22,094 nucleotides of DNA from Hyphomicrobiales bacterium. GTDB taxonomy: Bacteria; Pseudomonadota; Alphaproteobacteria; Micropepsales; Micropepsaceae. The position numbers and the translations under genes were made by a program. Of this stretch, positions 21,519 through 22,094 are shown piece after piece; the stretch's first letter is position 1, and each line of letters begins with the position of its first letter. Where the stretch lies: the NCBI GenBank assembly GCA_017849395.1, contig JAFIHO010000235.1:1-22094 (forward strand), read 5' to 3'. Below the pieces are notes generated by a model that made no database searches, was not told where the DNA came from, and worked only from the letters and a program-made list of their open reading frames with translations.

Positions 21519-22094
21519 TCAGTCGTGTTCCGCCACAACATGGCCGGGAGCGACTTCGACCAGTTTCGGGCGGTATTGTTCCGCTTCGGAATCCTCGATG
21601 CGCCTGGATTTCAGGAAGGCAAGCTGCGCCCGCGGATCGAGCGGCGAGGGCAGGTCGCCGGTCAGCAGTGTGCGCGTGCGCGCCCGTTCGGTTTTGGGAT
21701 CGGGCGTCAACACCGCCGACAGTAATGCCTTGGTGTAGGGATGGCGCGGATCGCGATAAAGGTCTTCGGCATCCGCCATCTCCACCACGCGGCCCAGATA
21801 CAGAACCATCACCCGGTGTGACAGACGGCGCACCACCGATAGATCGTGGCTGATGAAGATGAGCGATAATTGCGTCTCTGCCTGCAGATCGCGGATCAGG
21901 TCCACGATCTGCGCCTGTATGGATACGTCCAGCGCGCTGACCGCTTCGTCGCACACCACCATTTTCGGCGCCACGATCATGGCGCGGGCGATACCGACAC
22001 GCTGATTTTGTCCGCCGGACAATTCGTGCGGGTAGCGGTTGATCCATGACGCATCCAGACCCACCCGCGCCATCATCGCAGCGACCCGCATTCG
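21519..22094 (-). CDS. Oligopeptide/dipeptide ABC transporter ATP-binding protein (OppF-like), 5' part outside the window
   Basis: C-terminal 191 residues of a peptide-importer ATPase; the N-terminus with Walker A lies beyond the right edge. Visible are the ABC signature LSGGQNQRVGIARAM, Walker B MVVCDEAVSALD with the D-loop, the H-loop FISHDLSVVRRL, and the family tail RDPRHPYTKALLSAVL...GDLPSPLDP. The last 40 residues align with the oligopeptide_HPY tail (ending EVAPGHVVAEHD). But the cysteines usual there (GC.F..RCP...C and VAC) are all replaced. It probably serves the substrate-binding proteins encoded further left on the same strand, though a plus-strand triplet lies between them. Confidence 0.9.
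   Translation of the reverse strand, partial: RMRVAAMMARVGLDASWINRYPHELSGGQNQRVGIARAMIVAPKMVVCDEAVSALDVSIQAQIVDLIRDLQAETQLSLIFISHDLSVVRRLSHRVMVLYLGRVVEMADAEDLYRDPRHPYTKALLSAVLTPDPKTERARTRTLLTGDLPSPLDPRAQLAFLKSRRIEDSEAEQYRPKLVEVAPGHVVAEHD

Noticed and set aside
1..22094. CRISPR arrays, insertion sequences, prophage genes, plasmid origins.
   Set aside because: No regularly spaced repeats, transposase or integrase motifs, or iteron-like arrays were seen on either strand.

Overview
The window is GC-rich chromosomal DNA (roughly 60-65% G+C by eye) from a Gram-negative bacterium, most likely an alphaproteobacterium. The pointers are recG placed divergently from a small sdhE followed at once by mfd, a DUF167 gene behind mfd, a TIGR02281-like membrane aspartic protease, a polyphosphate kinase 2 and a PEP-CTERM protein. 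I cannot place it to order with confidence. There is no sign of a plasmid, prophage, insertion sequence or CRISPR array.

Layout. Bases 30-2283 (+) hold pseB and pseC, the first two steps of pseudaminic acid synthesis (flagellin glycan or surface polysaccharide). Converging on them from 6313 is a tightly packed minus-strand unit: recG, an LhgO-like FAD oxidoreductase and an aldo/keto reductase. Bases 6314-6470 are a divergent control region with three stacked palindromes. From 6471 the plus-strand unit sdhE-mfd-DUF167 runs with stops and starts touching or overlapping. Facing it is a minus-strand unit of a DmdC-like acyl-CoA dehydrogenase, the membrane aspartic protease and a VOC protein (13540-10581). 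PPK2 (13600-14373, +) diverges from the dehydrogenase and ends at a strong hairpin terminator.

Bases 14405-15090 contain a minus-strand reading frame broken by one TGA, then an AT-rich control region with a near-consensus sigma-54 promoter serving a PEP-CTERM protein (15091-15648). A tRNA-Arg(CCU) gene with encoded CCA follows on the minus strand.

Bases 16017-22094 look like an oligopeptide/dipeptide ABC transport locus: two paralogous family 5 substrate-binding proteins and, at the right edge, the 3' part of an OppF-like ATPase, all on the minus strand. Between them lies an oppositely oriented operon of three paralogous exported proteins (19341-21507). Each has one or two copies of a 45-residue two-cysteine module (RC...DRQWLDC.YGAAQPMR), a Pro/Ala-rich linker and a C-terminal beta-like domain (FT..L.NGQ.W.Q). 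I know no function for this family; the triplet is the best candidate in the window for an undescribed system.
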